Positions 27,204-37,101 of a stretch of DNA of 64,000 nucleotides are shown one piece after another (position 1 is the first letter of the stretch; every line of letters starts with the position of its first letter). A model generated the notes under the pieces. That model ran no database searches. It worked only from the letters and a program-made list of their open reading frames with translations, and was not told the DNA's origin. Origin of the DNA: Desulfovibrio desulfuricans (lineage in GTDB: Bacteria; Desulfobacterota; Desulfovibrionia; Desulfovibrionales; Desulfovibrionaceae); the NCBI RefSeq assembly GCF_004801255.1, contig NZ_CP036295.1, positions 495,001 through 559,000 on the forward strand, given 5' to 3'. The translations under genes and the position numbers were made by a program.

Positions 27204-29090
27204 ATGGAGAATATTTTGGCATTTTTGAGCATGCAGGGCGTAACCCTGAACCTCGGCGGCAAACCGCTGCTGGACGCGGCGGATCTATCGGTTGAAGTCG
27301 GCGACAGGCTCTGTCTGGTGGGCCGCAACGGCGCGGGAAAATCTTCGCTGCTGGCGTTGCTGGGCGGGCAAATGCCGCCCAATTCGGGTCTGATCATCCA
27401 TCCGGGAACCCCCATCGGCCAGATGCCCCAGGATGTGCCCGAGCGCTGGCGCGGCACGGTATTTTCCCTTGTGGCCGAGGTGCTGGGCGAGGAGGGCAAA
27501 GCCCTTGCCGCCGCCCATGCAGGGTCGGAGCAGGGCATGGAGCTGACCAGCGGCTGGGAGCGTTACGGCGATGTGCTCGCCGTTATCAACCATCTGGGGC
27601 TGGACCCTGACGCCGATTTCACCTCGCTCTCGGGCGGCACCAAACGACGGGTGGCGCTGGCGCGGGCGCTCATATGCTCTGAAGACCTCATCCTTGACGA
27701 GCCCACCAACCATCTGGATATAGCCACCATCACCTGGCTGGAAGATTTTTTGCTGCGCAAGGCCCGTACGCTGATTTTTGTCAGCCATGACCGGGCCTTT
27801 GCCAGGCGTCTTGCCACTCGTGTGGTCGAGATCGACCGGGGCAAGCTGCACAATTATTCCTGCGGCTTTGACCGTTACCCCGAGCGGCGCGAGGAACGCC
27901 TTGCCGCCGAGGAGCGCGCCTTTGCCCTGCAGGATAAAAAGCTGGCGCAGGAAGAAATATGGATACGCCAGGGCATCAAGGCCCGGCGCACGCGCAACAT
28001 GGGCCGGGTACGCGCCCTGGTGGCCCTGCGGGCAGAGCGCGCCGCGCGGCGCGACAAACAGGGCAATGTACGTATGGCCGCCCAGGAGGCCGGGCGCTCG
28101 GGCCAGCTGGTTATTGAGGCCGATGCCATTACAGTTGGGTATCCCGGCCAGCCGCCGCTTATCAGCAATTTTTCCACCATTATCCAGCGCGGCGACCGCG
28201 TGGGCCTCATAGGCGAAAACGGCACCGGCAAAACTTCGCTTCTGCGCGTGCTGCTGGGCGAGCAGCAGCCCATCGAAGGCACGGTGCGTCTGGGCACAAA
28301 CCTCGAAGTCAGCTATTTTGACCAGCTGCGCCAAACCCTCGACCCTGAAGAAAGCGTCATGCACAGCGTAGCCGAGGGTAACGACGTGGTCACCGTTGGC
28401 GGCAACACCCGCCATGTTGCCGGGTATCTTCAGGATTTTCTCTTTACCCCGGACCGTCTCCGGTTGCCTACCAAGGTGCTGTCCGGCGGCGAGCGCAACA
28501 GGCTGCTGCTGGCCAAGCTTTTTACACGGCCCTCGAACGTGCTGGTGCTGGACGAACCCACCAACGATCTGGATGCGGAGACCCTCGAACTGCTGGAAGA
28601 ACTGCTGTCAGACTATGCGGGTACGGTTATTGTGGTCAGCCACGACCGCAGTTTTTTGGACAACCTTGTGACCAGCGTGATAGCCCTTGAGGGCGACGGT
28701 ATGGCGCACGAATACGTCGGAGCATACACAGACTGGCTGCGCCAGCGGGCCACGCCAGCACCAGAGCGCAAGGCGGAAGAAAAGCCCGTCAGGCAAAATC
28801 CGCGCCCCGTGGCAGACAAACCCCGCAGACGCAGCTTCAAGGAACAGCGGGAGTTTGAGCAGCTGGGCAAGGAACTGGAGGCCTTGCCGGAACGGCTGGA
28901 CGCCCTGGAGCAGGAGCAGAAAAATCTTGAGGCCGCCCTTGCCGACCCGGAGCTTTTTGCCAGAGATCCTGAAGCCTTTAGCCGCACAACTGACCGTCTT
29001 GTGGCGCTCGAGGGCGAGCAAACCGAGCTGTTGCAGCGCTGGGAGAGTGTGGAGCAACGCCTGCAGGATCTGGGCGAGCTTGCCGGCTAG
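27204..29090 (+). CDS. uup: ABC-F ATPase of the Uup type
   Basis: A 628-aa cytoplasmic protein with two ABC ATPase domains and no membrane part. Domain 1 has GRNGAGKSS, LSGGTKRRVALARAL and LDEPTNHLD; domain 2 has GENGTGKTS, LSGGERNRLLLAKL and LDEPTNDLD. An inter-domain linker and a C-terminal coiled coil (about 550-628, rich in Glu/Leu) are typical of Uup, which acts on ribosomes and branched DNA intermediates. ATG 27204 gives the normal family length; the frame is open back to 26910 without homology. A strong terminator follows. Confidence 0.93.
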   Translation: MENILAFLSMQGVTLNLGGKPLLDAADLSVEVGDRLCLVGRNGAGKSSLLALLGGQMPPNSGLIIHPGTPIGQMPQDVPERWRGTVFSLVAEVLGEEGKALAAAHAGSEQGMELTSGWERYGDVLAVINHLGLDPDADFTSLSGGTKRRVALARALICSEDLILDEPTNHLDIATITWLEDFLLRKARTLIFVSHDRAFARRLATRVVEIDRGKLHNYSCGFDRYPERREERLAAEERAFALQDKKLAQEEIWIRQGIKARRTRNMGRVRALVALRAERAARRDKQGNVRMAAQEAGRSGQLVIEADAITVGYPGQPPLISNFSTIIQRGDRVGLIGENGTGKTSLLRVLLGEQQPIEGTVRLGTNLEVSYFDQLRQTLDPEESVMHSVAEGNDVVTVGGNTRHVAGYLQDFLFTPDRLRLPTKVLSGGERNRLLLAKLFTRPSNVLVLDEPTNDLDAETLELLEELLSDYAGTVIVVSHDRSFLDNLVTSVIALEGDGMAHEYVGAYTDWLRQRATPAPERKAEEKPVRQNPRPVADKPRRRSFKEQREFEQLGKELEALPERLDALEQEQKNLEAALADPELFARDPEAFSRTTDRLVALEGEQTELLQRWESVEQRLQDLGELAG

Positions 29091-29126
29091 GGGCGAGAGC
29101 TTTTATTGCCGCTGCGGCGGCGTGAT

Positions 29127-29163
29127 GAGGAGCGGCCCCCTATGGCGTCCGCTCCTCTTTTTT
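29127..29163 (+). terminator. rho-independent terminator after uup
   Basis: GAGGAGCGG (29127-29135) pairs with CCGCTCCTC (29149-29157), followed directly by six T residues. Confidence 0.9.
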
Positions 29164-29534
29164 GGCAGGTTGATTTTGTTTGTCACGAAAAATATTTTTG
29201 CGGGTAATAATGGAAAATCCCAATCATCCGTTAAGTATTTGAGAGGTAGGGCTGCCAGCAGCGCGCGGCGTATCCGGGGGGCGGCAACGGGAGGTCGGTA
29301 ACCATGCGGCGGCATGTGCAGTGTACGAAGTCGAGGGCCAGTTAGGGGTCACGCCCTCTGCCTCAAGGCCTGGGGCAACCAGCAGGCGTAGACCAGCAGA
29401 TTTTATGCGTTCAAAGAAAGAATGATTTTTAGCCACTGCAACGCTGTTCGGAACGTGTCAGGCCTGGCGCGGCGCCGGGTATGAAAAGACGCAGATATGG
29501 AAGTGGCGCATCTGAGCACACTATGGGAGTGAGC
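29164..29534. other. Intergenic region before the hemerythrin chemoreceptor
   Basis: About 370 nt with no supported gene on either strand. The first 60 nt are AT-rich. No convincing sigma-54 or sigma-28 site was seen. Confidence 0.45.
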
Positions 29535-31265
29535 ATGTCCATCGAAGCAGGAACAAGCCTTAAAATCCGTTTGTTCGCCTCAGCTGCCGTACTGATGTGC
29601 GGGGGCGCGGCATCATTCACCTACGGCGTTATTTCAGATGCCTCCTTGCTGGTGCATGGCGCGCTGTTCTGCATTGCGGCATTGGCGGGCGTTTTTCTTT
29701 TGTGGACAGTCTACAGTCAGTTGCTGCTGCCCTTGCGCACCATCCGCAATTATGCGCGGGATGTGGCGGCGGGGGGCGCAGCGGCCTGCCCGCGCGACGC
29801 CATGCCCAAGGAATATTCCGACCTGCGCGACAGCATCTGCTCCATGGTCGCAACCCTGGCGCAGGCCCTTGCAGATGCCCGCCGCAAGGGCGACGAGGCC
29901 GAGCGGCTCGCCGCCGACAGCAATCAGGCGTTGCAGGAAAGCCGGGCGGCGGAATCCCAGATCAGGCAGCTGCTCAACGACATGAACGTTGCCTCGCAAA
30001 AAGCGGCGACGGCCTCGGCCAGCATCTTTGCGGGCATTCGCGAGCTTGGCCAGAACATGGAAAACGTGGACCACGACGTGGTGCTGCAGCGCGAGCGTAT
30101 GCAGGAGGCCTCGCAGGCCGTTGAGCAGATCAATAACGCCATCCAGAACATTGCGCTCAATACGGGCAAGGCCGCTGAAGATGCGGAAATGGCCCGGAAG
30201 GGCGCTGTCGCCGGGGCGCAGGGCGTGCGGGGCGCAGTGACTTCCATCGAGCAGGTCAAGGGGCGTATTCTGTCGCTCAAAGAGACCATGGCCAGCCTGG
30301 GTCAGCAGGCCGAGGGCATCGGGGCGGTGCTGGGGGTCATTACTGATATTGCCGACCAGACCAACCTGCTGGCGCTTAATGCTGCCATTGAGGCCGCCCG
30401 TGCGGGCGAGGCCGGGCGGGGCTTTGCCGTAGTTGCCGACGAGGTGCGCAAACTGGCGGAAAAAACCATGAACGCCACTCGCGAGGTTGGCGAGTCGCTG
30501 CGCAGCATTCAGGCCAAGGCCCGCGAAAATGTGCAGGCTGTTGACGCCGCAGCGCAGGATATTGTCAGCAGTGCGGGCACGGCCGAACAGGCCGCCGAAG
30601 ATGTTAACCGTATCGCTGAATTTGTGCAGCAGGCCGCCAACGAGGTCTCCGCTATCGCCGAAGCCAGCAATGCGCAAACCACCGCCAGCGAGCAGGTGCG
30701 ACGCGGCGTCACAGAAGTCAACGCCGTTGCGGCGGAAACAGCCGATCACGTCAACCGCTCCATCCATGTGCTGGTGGAAATATCGGGCCAGGCGGAAGAG
30801 CTGGACGCCATTATCGGGGCCATGGGCAAGGGCAGGTTGGGCGGCGTGGTCGATTCCGACCAGCTCATAAGCTGGACGGATGAGCTCTCTGTGGGCGTTG
30901 CGGTCATTGACGAGCAGCACAAGGGGCTTGTGACGCTGATTAACGAACTTAATGCCGCCATGCGGCAGCGCCGGTCTGATACCGTGCTGGCAGGCGTGCT
31001 CGACAGGCTGAAGCAGTACACCGTAAAGCATTTTGCCACTGAAGAAGAATTTTTTGACCGCTTTGGCTACCCTGACGCCCCCGCCCACAAAAAAGCCCAC
31101 CGCGAGCTGGTGGAAAAAGTGCTGGCCTTTGAAAAAGAACTCAAATCGGGCCGTGCCAAGGTCACCATGGAGATCATGCGCTTTCTGAAAGACTGGCTGG
31201 TGGGGCACATCATGGGCACGGACAAACGCTACGGTCCCTTCCTGAACAGCAAGGGCGTGCGTTAG
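29535..31265 (+). CDS. Chemoreceptor with C-terminal hemerythrin domain (DcrH-like)
   Basis: A 576-aa protein. Two membrane segments (about residues 10-28 and 34-57) lie close together, so the periplasmic part is minimal. A HAMP-like linker, long coiled coil and signalling tip [18 protein letters not shown] (near 275) follow. After about residue 445 comes a bacteriohemerythrin domain with [33 protein letters not shown] and [13 protein letters not shown], giving the His/Glu/Asp set that holds a di-iron O2-binding site. Such proteins sense oxygen or redox state in Desulfovibrio. ATG 29535 has GGGAG at a 5-nt spacing; earlier in-frame ATGs (29481, 29523) do not. Confidence 0.95.
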   Translation: MSIEAGTSLKIRLFASAAVLMCGGAASFTYGVISDASLLVHGALFCIAALAGVFLLWTVYSQLLLPLRTIRNYARDVAAGGAAACPRDAMPKEYSDLRDSICSMVATLAQALADARRKGDEAERLAADSNQALQESRAAESQIRQLLNDMNVASQKAATASASIFAGIRELGQNMENVDHDVVLQRERMQEASQAVEQINNAIQNIALNTGKAAEDAEMARKGAVAGAQGVRGAVTSIEQVKGRILSLKETMASLGQQAEGIGAVLGVITDIADQTNLLALNAAIEAARAGEAGRGFAVVADEVRKLAEKTMNATREVGESLRSIQAKARENVQAVDAAAQDIVSSAGTAEQAAEDVNRIAEFVQQAANEVSAIAEASNAQTTASEQVRRGVTEVNAVAAETADHVNRSIHVLVEISGQAEELDAIIGAMGKGRLGGVVDSDQLISWTDELSVGVAVIDEQHKGLVTLINELNAAMRQRRSDTVLAGVLDRLKQYTVKHFATEEEFFDRFGYPDAPAHKKAHRELVEKVLAFEKELKSGRAKVTMEIMRFLKDWLVGHIMGTDKRYGPFLNSKGVR

Positions 31266-31318
31266 GGGCGCTGTTGCCGGTCGTGCGACCAGAGGCCCCG
31301 CCTGCACCGCTGCAGCAT

Positions 31319-31358
31319 GCAAAAGAGCTGGACGCCATTGGGGGTCCAGCTCTTTTGC
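31319..31358. terminator. Bidirectional terminator between convergent genes
   Basis: GCAAAAGAGCTGGAC pairs with GTCCAGCTCTTTTGC around a 10-nt loop, between the chemoreceptor (plus) and the diguanylate cyclase (minus). Confidence 0.85.
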
Positions 31359-31388
31359 ATTGCCGCGCAACCTCGCTGGCAGGGCGGA

Positions 31389-32465
31389 TCAGGCCGCGTC
31401 GTCGTTTTCGTCGTCCAGGATCAGATACCGGTCGTTGGGCTTGAGCACAACGGCACGGGCGCGGGCCTTGCGCTTTGCGTGGTACAGCGCCCTGTCGGCC
31501 CGTTCAAAAAGCTGCTCGATGGTGCGGATCTGCGGCGACAGGTTGTCGAGCACGGATATGCCCGCGCTTACCGTGATGTGGAGGTTGTTTTTTTCAACGT
31601 TGCCTTCAGTATCGCGGATCAGCAGATTGAAATTTTTGATGGCATTGCAAAAGCGGTTTATGACGCCCCCCAGCGCATGCGCGTTGGGCCCGGAAATGAC
31701 CATGGCAAATTCGTCGCCGCCAAAGCGGGCGGCCATGACCTCGGTCTCCTGCCCCAGTTCTTCTCTGGCCCGCTTGAGGTGCACGCCCACAACCTTCAGC
31801 ACCTGGTCGCCGATGAGGTGGCCGTAGGTGTCGTTAAATGACTTGAAGTGGTCAATGTCAAACAGGGCCAGCGCAATGGGATGTCCCTCGCTTTGCCAGC
31901 GCGCGTCGGCGTTCTTCATGAACATGTCAAGGCTCAGTCGGTTGGCAAGCTCTGTCAGCGGGTCGATGAAGGCGAGATTTTCAAGATTGCAGATGTCTTC
32001 TTCAAAAAGAACCTTGACCCGGTGAAAGGCCGACTGAAGCTTTTCAAGCATCTCGGTGCTGTTGGCATTTTCAGCAACAATAGAAAGGCTCTCTGTTTCA
32101 AGGTGGGCTATGTCGCCATAGCGGGAAGAAAGCTTGCTGAAAAACTGGTCGATGACAGAGGAAGTCTCGTGAACCATGCTGTTAAGCTGATTTACGAGGG
32201 GCTTGCTGAATATCTCGCTGCATTTGCGGATTGTAGAAACAAGCTGATCGTCAGTATACTGCTTGTTTTTTAAAATCTCTGCCATCTGTGATAGAATGGC
32301 AATTTTTTGATCTTCATCAAGGTAATGATAGTCGTTCATTTCCCTGAAAAAAAGTAAAAGAGAGCGCCAGCGTGTTTCTGGTGGAACACCTGCCTTGTCA
32401 AACATCTCAAAGAGATTGAGGTAGGTGCTGGTGCAATGCGCTGAGGCTGTTGTTGATTTCGGCAT
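31389..32465 (-). CDS. Diguanylate cyclase (GGDEF) with helical N-terminus
   Basis: A 358-aa soluble protein. The N-terminal about 185 residues are helical with no named sensor; the GGDEF domain (about 190-345) has FIDPLTELANR, FDIDHFKSFNDTYGH and an intact RFGGDEF, so it should make c-di-GMP from GTP. No RxxD inhibitory site stands before GGDEF (TEVMAARFGGDEF). The C-terminus is acidic (LDDENDDAA). ATG 32465 is preferred because the 35 codons before it look non-coding; no strong ribosome-binding site is seen. Confidence 0.88.
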   Translation of the reverse strand: MPKSTTASAHCTSTYLNLFEMFDKAGVPPETRWRSLLLFFREMNDYHYLDEDQKIAILSQMAEILKNKQYTDDQLVSTIRKCSEIFSKPLVNQLNSMVHETSSVIDQFFSKLSSRYGDIAHLETESLSIVAENANSTEMLEKLQSAFHRVKVLFEEDICNLENLAFIDPLTELANRLSLDMFMKNADARWQSEGHPIALALFDIDHFKSFNDTYGHLIGDQVLKVVGVHLKRAREELGQETEVMAARFGGDEFAMVISGPNAHALGGVINRFCNAIKNFNLLIRDTEGNVEKNNLHITVSAGISVLDNLSPQIRTIEQLFERADRALYHAKRKARARAVVLKPNDRYLILDDENDDAA

Positions 32466-32659
32466 GGCTGCGTTTGTTTGTATGGATGAAAATATGTAGA
32501 AGGGGTGCGGAATAGCCGTCCCGTTTTTTTCAATTCCGTGTGTAGTAACTTCTGTGCAACACCATGTCAAAGATTGTAATGATAGGTTTTCAGAAAATTA
32601 ATTATCGGCGCTGCGTATGTATTCTCAAGGGTATTTTTAACCTGGCTATTTTTTAACGT

Positions 32660-32692
32660 AAAAGGCGGCGACATTATATGCCGCCGCCTTTT
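32660..32692 (-). terminator. Terminator after fliS
   Basis: AAAAGGCGGCG pairs with CGCCGCCTTTT around a 10-nt loop. On the minus strand it ends in TTTT and lies 64 nt beyond the fliS stop. Confidence 0.85.
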
Positions 32693-32755
32693 GCATCGCG
32701 CCTGGTTGCACTGCCGGTTATGGGCGGCAACCTTGCATAACTGCTGAAAAAAACG

Positions 32756-33403
32756 TCAGGGTTTGCCATAGCCCCCCGGCAGGCGGGGAGCAGGGGTAGC
32801 AGTCTGGGGCAGGGCCTGGTCAAATGACTGCACATGGGCGCGGGGCGCGTCCGCTGGCGCGGCATTGGGCTGGCCCGCTGGCGAAGCAGGACGCATGGCG
32901 CTGCGGCCATATGCCGCCTGGGCATGCGAACGCGGCACTGCGGTCATTGTCGGTTGAATGATGGGTTGGGCGGTTTTGGTCACCGAGCCCATGGGCTGCA
33001 TGCGGCTGGCTATATCGTCTGCCGCCTTGCGGGCCTCGGGGGTTTCAATAATCTGGGCGTATGCGCCCCGCAGGCCGGAGAGTATGGATTCGACGCTGTT
33101 CAGCGAGTCCATATCCATCTTGAGGTTGGCCCGCAGCAACCGCGCAGTGCAGAGCAGGTACAGGTTGTTGAGGTTAACAGCCAGGCTGCCGCCCTTGTCC
33201 ATGTTCAACGACGCGGCAAGCTCGTTGATGATATCGATGACCTTGGAAATAAGGATGCCTTTTCCCGCATAGTCATTGGCAAGCATCTTGGTGCGCGCCT
33301 GCTGGATAAACTGGAGAGCGCCGTCGTAGAGCATGAGCAAAAGCTGCCCCTGATCCGTTGTGCCTACCTTGGTCTGAAAATATGCTTGCGCCGCTTTGTT
33401 CAT
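32756..33403 (-). CDS. fliS: Flagellar export chaperone FliS with long C-terminal tail
   Basis: A 215-aa protein. Residues 1-125 match FliS (AYFQTKVGTTDQGQLLLMLYDGALQFI near the N-terminus, then KVIDIINELAASL and LYLLCTARLL), a four-helix chaperone that holds flagellin in the cytoplasm before export. FliS is usually about 125-140 aa; here about 80 extra residues rich in Pro, Ala and Gln form a probably disordered tail. It lies 50 nt downstream of fliD in the same direction, the classical fliD-fliS order. Confidence 0.95.
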   Translation of the reverse strand: MNKAAQAYFQTKVGTTDQGQLLLMLYDGALQFIQQARTKMLANDYAGKGILISKVIDIINELAASLNMDKGGSLAVNLNNLYLLCTARLLRANLKMDMDSLNSVESILSGLRGAYAQIIETPEARKAADDIASRMQPMGSVTKTAQPIIQPTMTAVPRSHAQAAYGRSAMRPASPAGQPNAAPADAPRAHVQSFDQALPQTATPAPRLPGGYGKP

Positions 33404-33453
33404 ATATTGTCCTTATGACGGTGTTCGTTGGCGGTGTGCTGCAGGTTGCTGAT

Positions 33454-36400
33454 TTAGCTGCTGCTAGTGGAGCTCTTCATGCTTGCGATCTGCGATGTCA
33501 GCTGATCTTTTTGCGTATTGTACTTCTTGAGCAGGGTTTCCAGATTGGCAAAATACGCCTTTTGCCGTGTTTCCCACTGCTCAAGGCGCGTCTGCTCCTG
33601 GGTAATTTTTTTGTCGATGTTGTCCATGATGGACTGATAGTTGCTTTTTAGAACCATCAGGGCGCCGTTTTGCGATTTAAGCGCAATGGCTGCCGCATTC
33701 TGGTCGTCCGTGCCGGTGGTGGTAACGTTTACATCCGTGTAGGTCAGCTCGCCCTTGAGGAAGGTGCTGACCGTCTGCACCAGGCCTTCCTTGATGCGGA
33801 TCTGCCCGGAGTGGTCGCCAGCCGAGAGGTTGTCTATCTGCAGCGACAGACCGCGCGCATCGCCGGTGGCGACGCTGTAATAGTAGCCGGGCTGGCTGGT
33901 GTCGCGCGTGGCTTCCACGCCGCCCACCATGACTTTGGTTATGTTGCCCGATGCGTCCACCGAGTAGTTCACATCATATGTGCCGCCCTTGGTAATGCCA
34001 GAAATGTGGCTGCCATAGCGGAAGTCGGCGCTTGTGCTCGCACCCGTGCCGGACGAGCAGAAAAAATCCACCACATCCGACAGGTGGTTGTTGATCATGT
34101 TCTCGTAGTTGCTCTGGTCCATCTGTTGCAGTTCGGCAATGCCGGAAGACGGAGCAATTTGCAAGAGACCGTAGTTGGAGCTGGTCTGGTCGGTTTCAAC
34201 CTTGATGCCCATGTTGGCCAGGTTGGCCAGCACGTCGCCCGACAGCACATCGCTGGCGGTTGTGCGGCTGGTAAAACCAGGAGGCGCGCTGTTGAGCATG
34301 GAGGTAAAGCGCGATTTGAACAGCTGCACGCCGTAGTTGCCCTGCAGCAGGCCGCCTTTTTCGGTGGTGAGCTGCGAGGTGCTGTAGTTGTCGCTGGTCT
34401 TCTTTTTGGGGTCGTTGGTGGTGACCGCCTTGTCAGGATCGTACTTGCTGGCTTCGTTGATGGTCATCAGGATGGAGTTGACCGAATCCAGAAAGCTCTG
34501 GATGGACTTTTCCACCGAGGTGATGTCCGTGCCGACCGAAAGAGTGGCGCTGCCCTTGTCCTGAATGGTAAAAACCACGCCCTCAAGGACGTCGCTGACG
34601 CTGTTGGTGGCGGATTCCATCTCCACCGGCCAGTTGTCCACAGTATATTTGGCGTTGGCCGCGCTGCGGATGTTCCAGTTGGAGGAGCTGGTAACCTGCC
34701 CGTCAATGTTCGGCCCGCTGAACGTATCGATATTGTTGAGCTTGAGGTAATAATTGCCCGTGGTGGGCAGCGTGCCTGTCTGCAGGTCGATGGTTGTCGT
34801 GCCGTCGGCGCTCACCAGCGAGCCGGTGAGGCCCTTGTTTTTGATGGCCGTGAGGATGTCGGTCATGCTGGAGCCGCCCGACAGCGTGATCGTTTGCGGG
34901 GTTGTGCTGGAGTTGGTCGTGTAGGTGTAGACCAGGTTTGGCGGCGTCTCCAGCGTATCGGTGGCCGTCATGTTGGTGATGGTGGTCGAGGCGTTTGTTT
35001 TGACGGTGACTGCATCCATGCCGCCGACAGAGCCGCCGGCGCTCATGTAAAAACTTTCGGTATTCGACAGGGTAACTGTATTGCCGCTGGCAGCGCCGTA
35101 GCTTGAGAGCTTGGTCAACAGATCCTGATAGGTCTGGTCCTGGGTGAGGCTGAAGCTCTGGGTGCTCCCGTTATGGTCTACAATGGTGTAGGTATAGCTT
35201 TTTGAGCTGTCGGCGCTGGTTCCGCCAAGCTTTTGGCTGAGCTTGGCGCTGTCAAAGGTAACGTCGGTGCTGGCGGTATAGCTTTGCGTGCCGGCGTTGC
35301 CCACGACCTTGGTGCCCATCATGGAGGCATCCGAGGTAACCGTGGAGGTTATTTTGCCAGAGTCGCTGCTGCTGTCGGCAAAGGTGAATGTCGCGCCGTT
35401 GACGTTGGAAAGGTTCAGGTCCCATCCGCCGCTGCTGTTATAGGTCATCTCGGCCGAGCTGGCCCCGGAGGCCTGCGCAATCTGCAGCGCGGCGTCCTTC
35501 ATGGTGGTTCCGGCCTTGACGGTCAGCGTGCGTGTGCCGGTGGTTGCTCCGTCGTTCATGTTGAGCACCACGGTCATATCTGCGGCAAGGGTCGTGGTGG
35601 TCGGCGACGAACCCACCGTAAATTTGGTGACAGGAGTGCTGAAGGTGGTCTGCTTGTCCGCGTCGCGGCGGTACGCTGCCTTGACGTCGGTAAGCTGCAG
35701 GTTGCCCGAGCTGTCGACGCTGGCAATGTTGCGCCCCACCTGTGAATTAATGGCCGACGCAAGGTCGCTGTTGGTTTTGTTGCCGGCGATCTTGACCGAA
35801 AACGTGTTGCCGTCCTCCATGATGAGGTCGTAGGCAAAATTTGTGGGATCGGTAACGGAGCTGGACATGTCCAGCACGTTGTTGGATTTCCAGGTGGATG
35901 TGGCCCCTGTGGAGTTCATGCCCACAAGGTTTGAGCTGTGGATGACAAGCCCGTTGGCCGCGCCTGTGCTTTTGCCCGCAACCTGAAAGACATAGCCGGA
36001 GCTGGCCTGCACAATGCTGACCTTGATGCCGGGGTTGTCGGCGGCGTTGTTGATCATGCTTGCAAAGGAGTCGAGCGTGGTATTTGCCGGAACGGCCACG
36101 CTGTATTCCTTGCCCGCATATTCGTATGAAAAAGTCTGCGACGCACCGGAGGTGTTGATGATGTCGGTCTTGCTGCTGAAAACGTGCCCGGTATTGGCCC
36201 ATATGGCGTTGCTGGCCACCTGGGTCACGTTGATGGTGTGCTGCACGTCGTCGGCTGCGGCGCTCGCGACAGCGGAAATGATGTTGCTGTCGCTGCTGGT
36301 CACATTTTTGGTGACAAAGCTGTTTTTGTTGGCCAGGTTGGCCAGCACGCTGCTGGCGGTGCTGACCTGGGTTATAACCTTGCCAAAAGCGTCATAGCGC

Positions 36401-36543
36401 AGCTTCCAGTCGCTTTTCCAGGCCTCCAGCTGGTTGAGTTGCGTGGACTCAACCTTCTTGAGGTTGGCAAGCACTGTGTCAAAGTTCGTATCCGAACCAC
36501 TCAGGTTGGATATGGCATTTGAACCGGATATGCTGACTCCCAT
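33454..36543 (-). CDS. fliD: Flagellar filament cap protein FliD, unusually long
   Basis: A 1029-aa protein; FliD is commonly 450-700 aa. The N-terminal FliD_N region (SGSDTNFDTVLANLKKVESTQ, KLRYDAFGKVI) and the C-terminal coiled-coil region (IDKKITQEQTRLEQWETRQ, FANLETLLKKYN) form the cap legs. The enlarged middle (about 100-700) is Ser/Thr-rich and beta-rich, with several segments like flagellin hook-IN repeats, e.g. TRTLTVKAGTTMKDAALQIAQ. It is exported to the filament tip and helps flagellin fold there. A sigma-54-type promoter lies about 125 nt upstream, and fliS follows. Confidence 0.95.
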   Translation of the reverse strand: MGVSISGSNAISNLSGSDTNFDTVLANLKKVESTQLNQLEAWKSDWKLRYDAFGKVITQVSTASSVLANLANKNSFVTKNVTSSDSNIISAVASAAADDVQHTINVTQVASNAIWANTGHVFSSKTDIINTSGASQTFSYEYAGKEYSVAVPANTTLDSFASMINNAADNPGIKVSIVQASSGYVFQVAGKSTGAANGLVIHSSNLVGMNSTGATSTWKSNNVLDMSSSVTDPTNFAYDLIMEDGNTFSVKIAGNKTNSDLASAINSQVGRNIASVDSSGNLQLTDVKAAYRRDADKQTTFSTPVTKFTVGSSPTTTTLAADMTVVLNMNDGATTGTRTLTVKAGTTMKDAALQIAQASGASSAEMTYNSSGGWDLNLSNVNGATFTFADSSSDSGKITSTVTSDASMMGTKVVGNAGTQSYTASTDVTFDSAKLSQKLGGTSADSSKSYTYTIVDHNGSTQSFSLTQDQTYQDLLTKLSSYGAASGNTVTLSNTESFYMSAGGSVGGMDAVTVKTNASTTITNMTATDTLETPPNLVYTYTTNSSTTPQTITLSGGSSMTDILTAIKNKGLTGSLVSADGTTTIDLQTGTLPTTGNYYLKLNNIDTFSGPNIDGQVTSSSNWNIRSAANAKYTVDNWPVEMESATNSVSDVLEGVVFTIQDKGSATLSVGTDITSVEKSIQSFLDSVNSILMTINEASKYDPDKAVTTNDPKKKTSDNYSTSQLTTEKGGLLQGNYGVQLFKSRFTSMLNSAPPGFTSRTTASDVLSGDVLANLANMGIKVETDQTSSNYGLLQIAPSSGIAELQQMDQSNYENMINNHLSDVVDFFCSSGTGASTSADFRYGSHISGITKGGTYDVNYSVDASGNITKVMVGGVEATRDTSQPGYYYSVATGDARGLSLQIDNLSAGDHSGQIRIKEGLVQTVSTFLKGELTYTDVNVTTTGTDDQNAAAIALKSQNGALMVLKSNYQSIMDNIDKKITQEQTRLEQWETRQKAYFANLETLLKKYNTQKDQLTSQIASMKSSTSSS

Positions 36544-37101
36544 AATCGCCTCGCATGAAAGATGTGCAGCCCCTGCGCGATACTGTCGCGATCAGTGGGA
36601 TCTGCCAGCCGCCGATGGTGTAAAAGCGGCAAGAGATGCCGAAAATCTGGCGGACATAAAAATTTTTGCAAGATGCGTGCAAACCGGCGGACTGTCAAAA
36701 CCACAGTTTGGGGTAGCAAAAAAACATAAATAAATCGCACAATAGCGAGCGCCTTCATGCACTGCGTCGGTGTGCCGAGCGCTCAGGGGCGTGCGAACGC
36801 TTTTTGCTGTCCTGGGGGCAGTTTTTGCCCCCGCGCCGGGTGCAGGGCGGCTGACGCCCTGTAAGATCCTTAACGGAACACAGCAAAAAAAGTTTAGACA
36901 ACCCGCCAGCCAATAGATGACGCGGAAGGGTAAACGCGGGGAGGCGGGCGGGCGTAGGCGAAAACCGCCAGGGTGTTGTGTCGGAGCCTTGCGGCAGGGC
37001 AGACTGCCAGGGCAACACGTCAGGCAATCGGGGGCAGGCTGTTGAGGCGGGCGGGTCTGCGACAGGCAGGTAACCTCCCCGCCCGCCGCAGCGCCAGCAT
37101 G
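36544..37101. other. Intergenic region between fliD and rdgB
   Basis: About 560 nt. It holds the sigma-54-type site at 36667-36682 serving fliD. A GGGGGCAG-TTT-TTGCCCCC hairpin lies near 36815-36834, and a GC-rich GGCGGGCGG...CCGCCCGCC pair near 37046-37089 just beyond the rdgB stop could stop minus-strand transcription. No gene is supported. Confidence 0.55.
36667..36682 (-). promoter_or_regulatory. Sigma-54-type promoter of fliD-fliS
   Basis: On the minus strand the site reads TTGCACGCATCTTGCA, matching the consensus TGGCACGRNNNTTGCW at all but two positions with correct -24/-12 spacing. It points to fliD, whose ATG is 124 nt further on. Sigma-54 control of late or middle flagellar genes is well known in polar-flagellated proteobacteria. 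Confidence 0.7.

Noticed and set aside
29634..31370. 578-codon minus-strand frame opposite the hemerythrin chemoreceptor
   Set aside because: It is a mirror frame of a high-GC gene. The sense strand encodes complete chemoreceptor and hemerythrin motifs.
33670..35106. 478-codon plus-strand frame opposite fliD
   Set aside because: It is Gly/Val/Ala-rich antisense translation without recognisable motifs.
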